Shown in pieces: positions 22,468 to 30,702 of a stretch of 36,974 bases of DNA. The notes under the pieces are model-generated. The model did no database searches, was not told the DNA's origin, and saw nothing but the letters and a program-made list of their open reading frames with translations. The stretch comes from Thermohalobaculum sp050331335 (lineage in GTDB: Bacteria; Pseudomonadota; Alphaproteobacteria; Rhodobacterales; Rhodobacteraceae): the NCBI GenBank assembly GCA_050331335.1, contig JBHJGY010000007.1:1-36974 (forward strand). The letters run 5' to 3'. Within the stretch, counting starts at the first letter, position 1. Each line of letters begins with the position of its first letter. A program made the translations under genes and the position numbers.

Positions 22468-23592
22468 ATGGATATCGTCGACAATCTGAACGCCCTGCGT
22501 AGCGGAGAGCTCTCCCGCCGCGCCTTCACCAAATCGCTCTTTGCCGCGGGCATCGGGCTGATGACCGCGCCGCTCCTGCCGGGCCGCGCCGTCGCGAGCG
22601 AGGGGGACCAGGCAACGTTTTTCACCTGGGGCGGCTACGACATCCCCGAGATTTATGGATCCTACATCGAGAAACACGGCGTCGCGCCGAACTTCTCGAT
22701 CTTCGGCGGCACCGAAGAGGCGCTGACCAAGATGCGCGGCGGCTTCGTGGTGGATGCCGCCCATCCTTGCAATGCCGGGCTCAAGCGCTGGGTCAGGAGT
22801 GGCCTCTTCCAGCCGATCGACACCAGCCGGTTGTCGAACTGGGGCGATGTGATGCCGGAATTGGTGTCGATGCAGGGCAACCAAGCGCCGAACGGGCAGC
22901 CCTGGATGGTCCCTTTCGACTGGGGCGGGACCTCGGTCACCTACCGCACCGATCTCTTCGAGCTCGAGGGCGAGGAGAGCTGGGACATGCTCTGGGATAA
23001 GCGCTATGCGGGGCGCCTCGGTTCGCTGGCTTCGGGCGGCGATGCCTGGTGGTGCGGCGCGATCAAGGCGGGCGTGTCCTTCGAGGAGATCCATACGGAT
23101 GCGGCCTTCGACGCGATCTCGAAGGTCATGCGCGAGCAGCGCCCGCTCATCCGGGTTTACACCGACGACACGACGACCCTGGAGCAGGCGCTGGCGTCGG
23201 GTGAGATGGCCGCGGCGATGACTTGGAACAGCTCCGCCGTGCTGCTCCAGAGCGAGGGCGTGCCGGTGAAATTCGCCAAGCCGAAAGAGGGCCAGCTCAC
23301 CTGGGTCTGCGGGATCATGGTCCACAAGGACGCGCCGAACCTCGACAAGACCTACGAGATGATCGATGCGATGCTGAGCGTCGAGGCCGGCAAGTTCATG
23401 ATCAACGACTACGGCTATGGCCATTCGAACCTGAAAGCCTTCGATGCGTTCGACGAGGAGACGCTGGTCTCGCTCGGCCTCTCCCGGGAGCCCGCCGACA
23501 TCCTCAACCAAGGTCACTTCATGATCCCGCAGGACCAAGACTGGGAGACGCGCATGAACGAGACCTTCGAGATGATCAAGGCCGGGTTCTGA
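22468..23592 (+). CDS. Tat-exported PotD-like ABC substrate-binding protein
   Basis: A 374-residue periplasmic binding protein of the spermidine/putrescine class (SBP_bac_8/PotD-like). AGGAGG (22452-22457) precedes the ATG. An extended n-region leads to a twin-arginine motif SRRAFTK (about residues 16-22) and a hydrophobic stretch ending GRAVAS, so export is probably Tat-dependent. The mature N-terminus FFTWGGYDIPEIY matches the PotD-type opening, and WMVPFDWGGTSVTYRTDLF and TWNSSAVLLQSEG are family-like. It is first in an operon with two permeases and an ATPase. Aromatic residues (WGGY, FDWGG, AWW) are compatible with binding a cationic amine, but the ligand cannot be read from sequence. Confidence 0.87.
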   Translation: MDIVDNLNALRSGELSRRAFTKSLFAAGIGLMTAPLLPGRAVASEGDQATFFTWGGYDIPEIYGSYIEKHGVAPNFSIFGGTEEALTKMRGGFVVDAAHPCNAGLKRWVRSGLFQPIDTSRLSNWGDVMPELVSMQGNQAPNGQPWMVPFDWGGTSVTYRTDLFELEGEESWDMLWDKRYAGRLGSLASGGDAWWCGAIKAGVSFEEIHTDAAFDAISKVMREQRPLIRVYTDDTTTLEQALASGEMAAAMTWNSSAVLLQSEGVPVKFAKPKEGQLTWVCGIMVHKDAPNLDKTYEMIDAMLSVEAGKFMINDYGYGHSNLKAFDAFDEETLVSLGLSREPADILNQGHFMIPQDQDWETRMNETFEMIKAGF

Positions 23593-23601
23593 TCCGATGA
23601 C

Positions 23602-23653
23602 CGGGCGGGCAACGCGCATTGCCGTCCGCCCGTGCGCCCCTCAGGCTGAGGGG
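23602..23653 (+). promoter_or_regulatory. Tandem intercistronic stem-loops between binding protein and permease genes
   Basis: The first hairpin pairs CGGGCGG (23602-23608) with CCGCCCG (23626-23632) and GCAA (23609-23612) with TTGC (23619-23622), leaving a three-base bulge and the loop CGCGCA. The second pairs CCCCTCA (23637-23643) with TGAGGGG (23647-23653) around GGC. The 3' arm of the second hairpin contains the purine-rich ribosome binding site GAGGGGGG (23648-23655) of the permease gene at 23662. Such elements usually protect the upstream transcript and lower downstream expression, giving excess binding protein. Seen directly; the function is inferred. Confidence 0.55.
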
Positions 23654-23661
23654 GGTGCGGC

Positions 23662-24594
23662 ATGACGGAACTCCAAGTCACCGGTGCGGCCCCGATGGGT
23701 GCAACGCCGCATCGGCGGCGGTCGCTGCACAGCCTCTTTTACCGTAACGAGAAGCTGCGCGGCTTGACGATGCTGTCACCGGCGCTGCTTGTAATGGCGC
23801 TGGGGATGCTGGTCCCGTTCCTGATCCTCGTTGCGATGAGTTTTTGGTCGCGCGATGGGTTCGACTTCGACACAACCTTCACGTTGCTGAACTACGAGCG
23901 CATCGGCGACGAGCCGATTTTCGGCGCCTTTCTTGCCCGCTCGTTTTGGGTGTCGGGGATGGCGACGGTCGTCACCGTTCTGTTGTGCTACCCGATGGCT
24001 TACTACGTGGCCTTCCATGTGAAGCGAAACAAGATGCTCTGGGTCATCCTGATGACCCTGCCGTTCTGGACCAGTTATCTGCTCCGAGTTTTTGCGTGGA
24101 AGGTGATCCTGGGCTATGAGGGGGTGGTCAACTCGGCGCTGCTGTCGGTCGGGCTGATCGGCGAACCGCTCGAGTTCCTGCTCTACAGTCAGACGGCGGT
24201 GATCATCACCTTGGCCCATGCATGGGCGGCGTTCGCGATACTCCCGATCTACGTGTCGCTCGAGAAGATTGACCGGTCGTTGCTCGAGGCCGCCGCCGAT
24301 CTCGGCGATGGGCCCGTCCGGCGGTTCCTTCGGATCACGCTGCCGCTGTCCCTGCCTGGGGTGATTGCCGCGACCTTCCTCATCTTCATCCCGACGACCG
24401 GCGACTACATCACCCCGGCGCTCCTTGGAGGGCCTGATGGCGCGATGATCGGCAACCTGATCCAGCTCCAATTCGGCCCGGTCAACAATTGGCCCATGGG
24501 GGCGGCGCTATCGATCGTGCTGATGCTCTGGATTGCCGCCGTCGCACTCGTCTTCCTCTTCATCATGCGCAAATATAAGGAGCGGCTTATATGA
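23662..24594 (+). CDS. Amine ABC transporter permease (PotB/PotH-like)
   Basis: A 310-residue inner-membrane protein with six main hydrophobic segments, beginning with LTMLSPALLVMALGMLVPFL. The cytoplasmic EAA loop that docks the ATPase is EAAADLGDGPVRRFLRITLP, followed by LPGVIAATFLIF. The family-typical FIPTTGDYITPALLGGPDG lies near residues 247-265. Its ribosome binding site is inside a hairpin (see 23602-23653). Its stop overlaps the start of the next permease gene (ATGA). Forms the heterodimeric channel with that product. Confidence 0.88.
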   Translation: MTELQVTGAAPMGATPHRRRSLHSLFYRNEKLRGLTMLSPALLVMALGMLVPFLILVAMSFWSRDGFDFDTTFTLLNYERIGDEPIFGAFLARSFWVSGMATVVTVLLCYPMAYYVAFHVKRNKMLWVILMTLPFWTSYLLRVFAWKVILGYEGVVNSALLSVGLIGEPLEFLLYSQTAVIITLAHAWAAFAILPIYVSLEKIDRSLLEAAADLGDGPVRRFLRITLPLSLPGVIAATFLIFIPTTGDYITPALLGGPDGAMIGNLIQLQFGPVNNWPMGAALSIVLMLWIAAVALVFLFIMRKYKERLI

Positions 24595-25421
24595 GCGAGG
24601 TCTCGTATATCGATCGCCCCAGCCGGGCGCTGTCGATCTATGCAGCGGTGTTCTTGTTCGTGCTCTATGCGCCGATCATGTTCATCCCGCTGTTCAGCTT
24701 TAACGACTCGATATACGTACGGTTTCCGCTCCAGGGCTTCACGACCCAATGGTTCGTCGAGCTCTGGCAGCGGGAAACCGTTTGGGCAGCGCTCGGCCAC
24801 AGTCTTCAGGTCGGGATCCCGGTTGCCGTGCTCTCGACCACCCTGGGGGTCTTGGCGGCACGGGCCATTGCAACCTCTCGCCTGCCTGGACAGAGCGCGA
24901 TCGTGGCCTTCGTGATGCTGCCGCTGGTGATCCCGACGATCATCTTCGGCGTCGCGCTTCTGGTGCTGCTCAGCCGCATGGGGATCCAATTGTCCCTGGT
25001 CACCGTTGGGATCGGCCATCTCATCGTCTGTCTACCCTTCGCGATCGCCACGTTGCTCCCGCGATTTGAGGGGTTCGACAAGTCGATGGAGGAGGCGTCG
25101 GCCGATCTTGGCGAGACGCCTTGGTGGACCTTTTGGCGTGTAACGTTCCCGATCGTGGCGCCGGGCATCGTTGCGAGCTTGCTGCTGACCTTCACGATCT
25201 CATTCGACGAGTTCATCATGGCGTTTTTCCTCTCCGGAACCGAGGCCACGCTGCCGATGTATATCTGGTCGCAGCTCCGCTTTCCTCAGGAGTTCCCATC
25301 GGTGCTTGCGCTGTCGAGCATCATCCTCTTCGTCTCCTTTGTCCTCGTCTTCGCAGCGCTCTGGATCGGGCGCCTCGGTCTCGTAAAGCCGGGCGACAAA
25401 GCCAACAACGGAGCTTCCTAA
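24591..25421 (+). CDS. Amine ABC transporter permease (PotC/PotI-like)
   Basis: A 276-residue inner-membrane protein with about six transmembrane segments. PLFSFNDSIYVRFPLQGFT near the N-terminus is typical of PotC/PotI. The EAA motif is EEASADLGETPWWTFWRVTF, followed by FTISFDEFIMAFFLSG, a conserved PotC-family stretch. Starts in an ATGA overlap with the upstream permease gene and ends three bases before the ATPase gene. Confidence 0.88.
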   Translation: MSEVSYIDRPSRALSIYAAVFLFVLYAPIMFIPLFSFNDSIYVRFPLQGFTTQWFVELWQRETVWAALGHSLQVGIPVAVLSTTLGVLAARAIATSRLPGQSAIVAFVMLPLVIPTIIFGVALLVLLSRMGIQLSLVTVGIGHLIVCLPFAIATLLPRFEGFDKSMEEASADLGETPWWTFWRVTFPIVAPGIVASLLLTFTISFDEFIMAFFLSGTEATLPMYIWSQLRFPQEFPSVLALSSIILFVSFVLVFAALWIGRLGLVKPGDKANNGAS

Positions 25422-25424
25422 CCG

Positions 25425-26525
25425 ATGTCCTCGCAAGATGATTTCATTTCGATCCGCGATGTCGAGAAGTCATTCGGCGCTGTGCGCGCCATCGACAACA
25501 TCAATATGGACATCCGGGAGGGTGAGTTTTTCTCGCTGCTGGGGGCGTCTGGATGTGGAAAGACCACCCTGCTGCGGATGCTTGCCGGGTTCGAGACGCC
25601 GAGCCATGGGGAGATCTGGATCGATGGGCAGCCGATGAACGAGGTGCCGCCCTTCGAGCGGCCGGTGAATATGGTATTCCAGAACTACGCGATTTTCCCG
25701 CACTTCAATGTGCGGGACAATATCGGCTACGGGCTGCGGAAGCTGCGGCTGCCGCGCGCCCGGCGCCATGCGATGATCGACGAGATGTTGGAGCTGGTGC
25801 AGCTCGCGGGCTATGGTGATCGGCGCGCCCATGAGCTCTCGGGGGGGCAGCGCCAGCGCATCGCCCTCGCCCGGGCGCTCGTCCTCAAGCCCAAGGTTCT
25901 GCTTTTGGACGAGCCGCTGGGGGCATTGGACAAGCAGTTGCGCGAGCAGATGCAGCTTGAGCTTCGGCGGCTACAGCGCTCTGTGGGTATTACCTTCGTA
26001 TTCGTGACCCACGATCAGGAGGAGGCGTTGGCGCTGTCGGACCGGATCGCGGTGATGGCCGATGGCAACGTCCTGCAGATCGACACACCCGACCGGCTTT
26101 ATGAGCGCCCCAGGACGCGAGATGTGGCGAGCTTCATCGGCACGATGAATTTTCTGGAGGCGCGGGTGCTGTCCCGGGTCAACGGGCATGCCAAGCTCGG
26201 GGTCGAGGCGATCGGTGAGGTCGAGCTCCCCGCAACCGGCGCCCCGATGGCGGCGGGCGACCAGGTTTGCGTGGCGATCCGCCCGGAGAAGATCTCGCTG
26301 CATCGCCAGGCGCCGACCTGTGGCCGCGCGATCGCGGGCGCGCTGGAAACCACGAGCTATCTCGGCGAGCGCTCTCACTTTCAGGTACGGGTGCCCGGAT
26401 GTGCGGAACTCGTATCAGTCTCGGCGCAGAACGCGGATCTCTCGGCATTCAGCGCCCTCACCGAAGGCGCGCCGGTTTGGTTGAGCTGGCGTGAGGACGC
26501 GCTCATCGTCCTTGATCGGCGCTGA
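25425..26525 (+). CDS. Amine ABC transporter ATP-binding protein (PotA-like)
   Basis: A 366-residue ATPase energising the two permeases. Walker A GASGCGKTT (40-48), signature LSGGQRQR, Walker B LLLDEPLGALD and switch segment VFVTHDQEEAL are all intact. The C-terminal ~100 residues form the TOBE_2 regulatory domain typical of spermidine/putrescine-type importers, with the family motif VCVAIRPEKI. Three bases separate it from the PotC-like gene. Cytoplasmic, associated with the inner membrane. Confidence 0.9.
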   Translation: MSSQDDFISIRDVEKSFGAVRAIDNINMDIREGEFFSLLGASGCGKTTLLRMLAGFETPSHGEIWIDGQPMNEVPPFERPVNMVFQNYAIFPHFNVRDNIGYGLRKLRLPRARRHAMIDEMLELVQLAGYGDRRAHELSGGQRQRIALARALVLKPKVLLLDEPLGALDKQLREQMQLELRRLQRSVGITFVFVTHDQEEALALSDRIAVMADGNVLQIDTPDRLYERPRTRDVASFIGTMNFLEARVLSRVNGHAKLGVEAIGEVELPATGAPMAAGDQVCVAIRPEKISLHRQAPTCGRAIAGALETTSYLGERSHFQVRVPGCAELVSVSAQNADLSAFSALTEGAPVWLSWREDALIVLDRR

Positions 26526-26539
26526 CGGGAGGTGCGGTG

Positions 26540-27202
26540 ATGGATGGCACCACCAAGCTTCGGACGCGGCGCACGGCGCCCAAGGCGGTTCGGCGCAAGC
26601 AGTTGATCGACGCGACGATCGACGCAATCGCCGAGTTGGGTGTCTCCCGTACCACAATGGCCGAGATCACCGGACGGGCAGGCCTGTCGATGGGGATCGT
26701 GAACCTTCACTTCGAAAACAAGGACAACTTGCTCAAATCGACGCTGGTGCATCTGTCCGAGGAGCTGCGTGACCATTGGACCGAGTTTCAGACGGCTCAA
26801 GGCCTCGGCCCGGCCGAAAAGGTCTGGGGGATCATCAGCGCGAACTTTCATGCGGATGTGGCGACCCGCAACAAGATGCGCGCCTGGTTCGCGTTTTTTG
26901 GAGAGGCCCGGTATCGCGCGTTTTATCGTGAGATGGTGGCAGATTTTGACAATGAGCGCGCAGAGGCGCTCGAAACTTCGCTGGCGCAGCTCAAGCAGGA
27001 CGGGGCCCAGATCGATTTCGCTCCGGCCGCGCTTACGCAATCGATCGAAAGCATGGCCGACGGGCTTTGGCTCAGCATGATACTCTATCCGGACTGGGTG
27101 AGCGTAGATGATGCGCGCCAGCGGCTCTGGGAGCTTTTGTCCAACCACTTTCCCGCGCGTTTCCCCCCCGGCGCGCCGGCATCTATGGCATCCATTCGAT
27201 GA
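26540..27202 (+). CDS. BetI-like TetR-family repressor
   Basis: A 220-residue regulator. The N-terminal helix-turn-helix (about residues 20-68) contains RRKQLIDATIDAIAELGVSR and AEITGRAGLSMGIVNLHFEN, closely resembling BetI, which senses choline. The C-terminal ligand-binding domain (TetR_C) has LRDHWTEFQ and MRAWFAFFGEARYR, again BetI-like. GGGAGG (26527-26532) supports the ATG at 26540; the GTG at 26537 is an equally spaced alternative. Located between the transporter genes and the oxidation genes, with its stop overlapping the amine oxidase start (ATGA). It probably represses this operon in the absence of the amine substrate, with the dyad at 22401 as candidate site. Confidence 0.85.
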   Translation: MDGTTKLRTRRTAPKAVRRKQLIDATIDAIAELGVSRTTMAEITGRAGLSMGIVNLHFENKDNLLKSTLVHLSEELRDHWTEFQTAQGLGPAEKVWGIISANFHADVATRNKMRAWFAFFGEARYRAFYREMVADFDNERAEALETSLAQLKQDGAQIDFAPAALTQSIESMADGLWLSMILYPDWVSVDDARQRLWELLSNHFPARFPPGAPASMASIR

Positions 27203-28587
27203 CACATCCCCTCTTTACGCGGAGAGCCTTCATGGCAGGAGCAGCCGGTGCTTTCGTCGCGCCCAGCCTCGGCGCGGCGTTGCCGACCAACCCCGAGGTG
27301 GTAATCGTCGGCGCGGGCAGTGCAGGGATCGCTGCGGCCCGGTGGCTGATCGCGGCGGGTAAGAGCGTGGTCTTGGTCGAGGCGGCGACCCGGATCGGCG
27401 GGCGGGCCTATACCGAGAGCGCGACCTTCGGTGTGCCCTACGACCATGGCTGTGCCTGGCTTCAGGGCCCCCGGTCACTGCCGCATCTGGATCTTGCGCG
27501 CGAGCTCGGTTTCACGATGGTCGATCATTCAGGGGCGGGCGAGGCATTCTTTATCGATGGCAGCGGGGCAAGCATGGCCGAGCAGCGTCGCCTGGCCGCT
27601 GCGACCAACGCGATCTACACCGCCGCCTGGGGCGCAGGCGATGTCCCTGTGGCAAGCGTGATCCCAAAGGATCTGCCCTATTCGGCCGAAGCGCAGTCCT
27701 GGTTGACCATGGGCTACGCGGTCGACATGGCCGACTGCTCCACAGCGGACATGAACTCCTATGCCGAGTACGAGGTGGATCTTCTGATCCGCGACGGGCT
27801 GGGCACGCTGGTGGCCCATCTGGGGCGGAACCTGCCGGTGAAGCTTGGCACCGAAGTGACGGCGGTGGATTGGAGCGGGCAGGGGGTCCGCGTCGAGACC
27901 ACCGCCGGGACGATCGAGGCGGCGGCTTGCATCGTCACCGTTTCCACCGGTGTGCTCGGGTCCGGCGCGATCCGCTTCACCCCGGACCTGCCGGCGGAGA
28001 AGTCGCAGGCCATCGCGGATCTGCCGATGGGTCTCCTTACGAAAATCGCGCTTCAGTTCGACGGGGCGCGCTTCGGTCTGAACGACAACGATTGGCTGTC
28101 CTATGCCGTCCCGCAGGAAGTCCCGGCGCCAGCCTGTTACTTCGTCACGTTTCCCACGGGCCTCGATCTCTCGGTGGGCTTCATCGGCGGGAAGTTCGCC
28201 TGGGAGCTTTCCGCGGCGGGCGCGGCGGCGGCCATCGACTTCGCGCTCGCAGAGTTTGTCGGTGCGGTCGGCAGCCAGGCCCGCAAGCACTTCGTCAAAG
28301 GTCACATGACGGACTGGCATGCCAACCCCCTCACCCAAGGGGCCTATGCCGCCGCCCGTCCGGGCAGACACGCGGCCCGCGGCGTCCTGAAAGCGCCGTT
28401 GGGAGAGCGGGTGTTCTTTGCCGGCGAGGCCGTCGGCGTCCCGCTGGCCGCGCTTTGCTCGGGCGCCCATCTGAGCGGGGAGAGTGCGGCCCGCGCGGCC
28501 CTGGCCGCGTTAGATGGCCGCCAGGGGTGCAGCTCCTGCGACGCGCGCGGCAGACAAAAGCAACGCCTGAGGAGCGGCGCAGAATGA
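27199..28587 (+). CDS. FAD-dependent amine oxidase, Tat-exported paralogue
   Basis: A 462-residue flavin amine oxidase. Residues 5-28 form a twin-arginine signal (TRRAFMAGAAGAFVAPS), so the FAD-loaded enzyme is expected in the periplasm. GAGSAG (38-43) and VEAATRIGGRAY bind FAD; ERVFFAGEAVGVP and LSGESAARAAL close the FAD domain. The C-terminal tail CSSCDARGRQKQRLRSGAE is absent from the soluble paralogue at 20159 and contains a CxxC. The two enzymes share many blocks (VIPKDL, AQSWL versus TQSWL, NPLTQGAY versus NPLTWGAY), indicating duplication. The start overlaps the TetR stop and the stop overlaps the next start (both ATGA), tying it to the operon. Confidence 0.85.
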   Translation: MTHPLFTRRAFMAGAAGAFVAPSLGAALPTNPEVVIVGAGSAGIAAARWLIAAGKSVVLVEAATRIGGRAYTESATFGVPYDHGCAWLQGPRSLPHLDLARELGFTMVDHSGAGEAFFIDGSGASMAEQRRLAAATNAIYTAAWGAGDVPVASVIPKDLPYSAEAQSWLTMGYAVDMADCSTADMNSYAEYEVDLLIRDGLGTLVAHLGRNLPVKLGTEVTAVDWSGQGVRVETTAGTIEAAACIVTVSTGVLGSGAIRFTPDLPAEKSQAIADLPMGLLTKIALQFDGARFGLNDNDWLSYAVPQEVPAPACYFVTFPTGLDLSVGFIGGKFAWELSAAGAAAAIDFALAEFVGAVGSQARKHFVKGHMTDWHANPLTQGAYAAARPGRHAARGVLKAPLGERVFFAGEAVGVPLAALCSGAHLSGESAARAALAALDGRQGCSSCDARGRQKQRLRSGAE

Positions 28588-30677
28588 CCCTTCACGATCC
28601 CGATATCCGCAAGCCTGCGCGCGACCCGCGCTACGACATCCTGTTCAAGCCGGTGAAGATCGGTCCCGTGACGGCAAGAAACCGCTTCTACCAGGTCCCC
28701 CACTGCAATGGCATGGGCCGCGCCTATCCCTCCTCGATGGCCCAGATGCGGGGCATTAAGGCGGAGGGCGGCTGGGGCGTCGTGTGCACCGAGCAGACCG
28801 AGATCCACCACACCTCAGAGCTGTCGCCCATCATCGAGGGCCGGCTTTGGAACGATGACGACCTGCCGGTCTGGCGCAAGATGTGCGAGATGATCCACGC
28901 CCATGGCGGGCTCGCCGGGATCGAACCCTGCTATGACGGTATCCACACCGCCAACCGCTATAGCCGCGAGATCCCGATGGGGCCGTCTGCGCGCCCGGTC
29001 TCCTATTACGAGCCGGTGCAGTCGCGGGCGATGGATCTCGCGGATATCCGCAATGTCCGGCGCTGGCATGTCGCGGCGGCCAAGCGCGCCCAGCGGGCGG
29101 GGTTCGACATCGTCTATGTATATGCGGGGCACGACCTGAGCGTGATCTCCCACTTTCTCTCGCGCCGATGGAACGACCGCGGCGACGAATACGGCGGCAG
29201 CTTGGAGAACCGGATCCGCCTGTTCCGCGAGATCCTCTCCGACACGAAGGACGCCGTCGGGGACACTTGCGGCGTCGCAGTTCGCTTCGCGGTCGATGAG
29301 TTGATGGGCGAGGACGGGCTGACCTGCGAGGCGGAGGGGCGCGATGTGGTGGAGATGCTGGCCGAGATCCCAGACCTCTGGGACGTCAATCTCAGCGACT
29401 GGGAGCACGACAGCGCCACCTCCCGGTTTTCGGAGGAGGGGTTCCAGAACGACTATGTCGCGTTCGTCAAACAGGTGACCTCGAAGCCCGTGGTGGGGGT
29501 GGGGCGCTACACGTCGCCCGACGCGATGGTGTCGTTGATCAAATCCGGACGGCTCGACCTCATTGGCGCGGCCAGGCCCTCGATTGCCGATCCGTTCCTG
29601 CCGAAGAAGGTCGAGGAAGGGCGGATCGACGACATCCGCGAATGTATCGGCTGCAACATCTGCGTCTCGGCGGATTTCCACATGGTGCCGATGCGCTGCA
29701 CCCAGAACCCGACCATGGGCGAAGAATGGCGTCGCGGCTGGCACCCGGAGCGGATTGCGTCCGCCCATGCCCCTGAAAGCGTGCTGATCGTCGGCGCGGG
29801 GCCTGCGGGGCTCGAAGCGGCGCGGGCGCTCGGCCAACGGGGCTATGATGTCACGCTGGCGGAGGCGGGCCGTGCGCTCGGCGGGCGGGTTGCCGTGGAG
29901 AGCCGGTTGCCGGGCCTTTCCGCCTGGCAGCGCGTGGCGGATTACCGCGCCTACCAGATCGGTCAGATGCCCAATGTGGAGACCTATCTCGACAGCCGGC
30001 TGACCGCCGAGCAGGCGCTCGAATTCGGCGCCGACCATCTGGTCATCGCCACGGGTGCCACGTGGTGCCCCTCCGGGCAGGGACGCGCCAATTATGCGCC
30101 GATCCCGGTTGCCGAGGGGGCCCGGGTGATGACCCCGCACGACGTGATGGCGGGCGAAGCCGCCGAGGGACCCGTCGTGATCTTCGACGACGATCATTAC
30201 TATATGGGCGGGGTGTTGGCCGAACTGCTCCGCGGGCAGGGCCACGACGTCACCCTCGTCACCCCGGCAGCCGATGTCTCAAACTGGACCCATAACACCC
30301 TCGAGCAAGGCAAGATCCAGCGGCGGTTGATCGAGAGTGGGGTCGGCATCGTGCCGCTCCATGCGGTGATCGCCCGGGGCCGCGAGAGCGCGACACTCGA
30401 ATGCGGTTACACCGAGCGCACCCACGAGATCGCTTGCGGCACGCTGCTGATGGTCACCATGCGCCGCCCCGTCGATGCGCTCTACCACGAGATCGCAGCG
30501 CTAACGGCCGCGGGCGCGGACGCGCCCAAAAGCCTCGCCCGCATCGGCGATTGCCTCGGACCGGGCACGATCGCGGCCGCGGTCTATGCCGGACACCGGT
30601 ACGCCCGCGAGCTCGGCGAGCCCGTCCATGATGCGCTGCCGTTCCGCCGCGAACTCCCTGCCCTTGCCATAGACTGA
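28584..30677 (+). CDS. Trimethylamine/histamine dehydrogenase-family flavoprotein
   Basis: A 697-residue iron-sulfur flavoprotein with an N-terminal FMN TIM barrel and C-terminal pyridine-nucleotide-disulfide-type domains. Aligned by eye to Methylophilus trimethylamine dehydrogenase (TMADH): Cys41 matches the 6-S-cysteinyl-FMN Cys30 (VPHCNGMG); Tyr180, His183 and Asp276 match the Tyr169/His172/Asp267 triad; C354-C357-C360 and C372 match the 4Fe-4S ligands (CIGCNIC). In the substrate bowl, TMADH Tyr60, Trp264 and Trp355 become Gln71, Trp273 and Asp364. From memory, this Gln/Trp/Asp set occurs in histamine dehydrogenase; Gln at the first position also occurs in dimethylamine dehydrogenase. A primary amine or diamine substrate is therefore more likely than trimethylamine. 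Electrons probably go to ETF, not encoded here. ATGA overlap with the preceding gene. Confidence 0.87.
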   Translation: MTLHDPDIRKPARDPRYDILFKPVKIGPVTARNRFYQVPHCNGMGRAYPSSMAQMRGIKAEGGWGVVCTEQTEIHHTSELSPIIEGRLWNDDDLPVWRKMCEMIHAHGGLAGIEPCYDGIHTANRYSREIPMGPSARPVSYYEPVQSRAMDLADIRNVRRWHVAAAKRAQRAGFDIVYVYAGHDLSVISHFLSRRWNDRGDEYGGSLENRIRLFREILSDTKDAVGDTCGVAVRFAVDELMGEDGLTCEAEGRDVVEMLAEIPDLWDVNLSDWEHDSATSRFSEEGFQNDYVAFVKQVTSKPVVGVGRYTSPDAMVSLIKSGRLDLIGAARPSIADPFLPKKVEEGRIDDIRECIGCNICVSADFHMVPMRCTQNPTMGEEWRRGWHPERIASAHAPESVLIVGAGPAGLEAARALGQRGYDVTLAEAGRALGGRVAVESRLPGLSAWQRVADYRAYQIGQMPNVETYLDSRLTAEQALEFGADHLVIATGATWCPSGQGRANYAPIPVAEGARVMTPHDVMAGEAAEGPVVIFDDDHYYMGGVLAELLRGQGHDVTLVTPAADVSNWTHNTLEQGKIQRRLIESGVGIVPLHAVIARGRESATLECGYTERTHEIACGTLLMVTMRRPVDALYHEIAALTAAGADAPKSLARIGDCLGPGTIAAAVYAGHRYARELGEPVHDALPFRRELPALAID

Positions 30678-30702
30678 GCCCATTGAAAGAAGGACTGCTC
30701 CT

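Noticed and set aside
27870..28583. Upstream extension of the dehydrogenase frame (935 codons in total)
   Set aside because: This part lies over the amine oxidase gene in another frame and is Arg/Gly-rich. The ATG at 28584 overlaps the amine oxidase stop and gives the family-typical N-terminus.
28584..30677. Naming the first dehydrogenase trimethylamine dehydrogenase (tmd)
   Set aside because: Two of the three substrate-bowl aromatics are replaced (Gln71, Asp364), so a trimethylamine-specific name is not supported.
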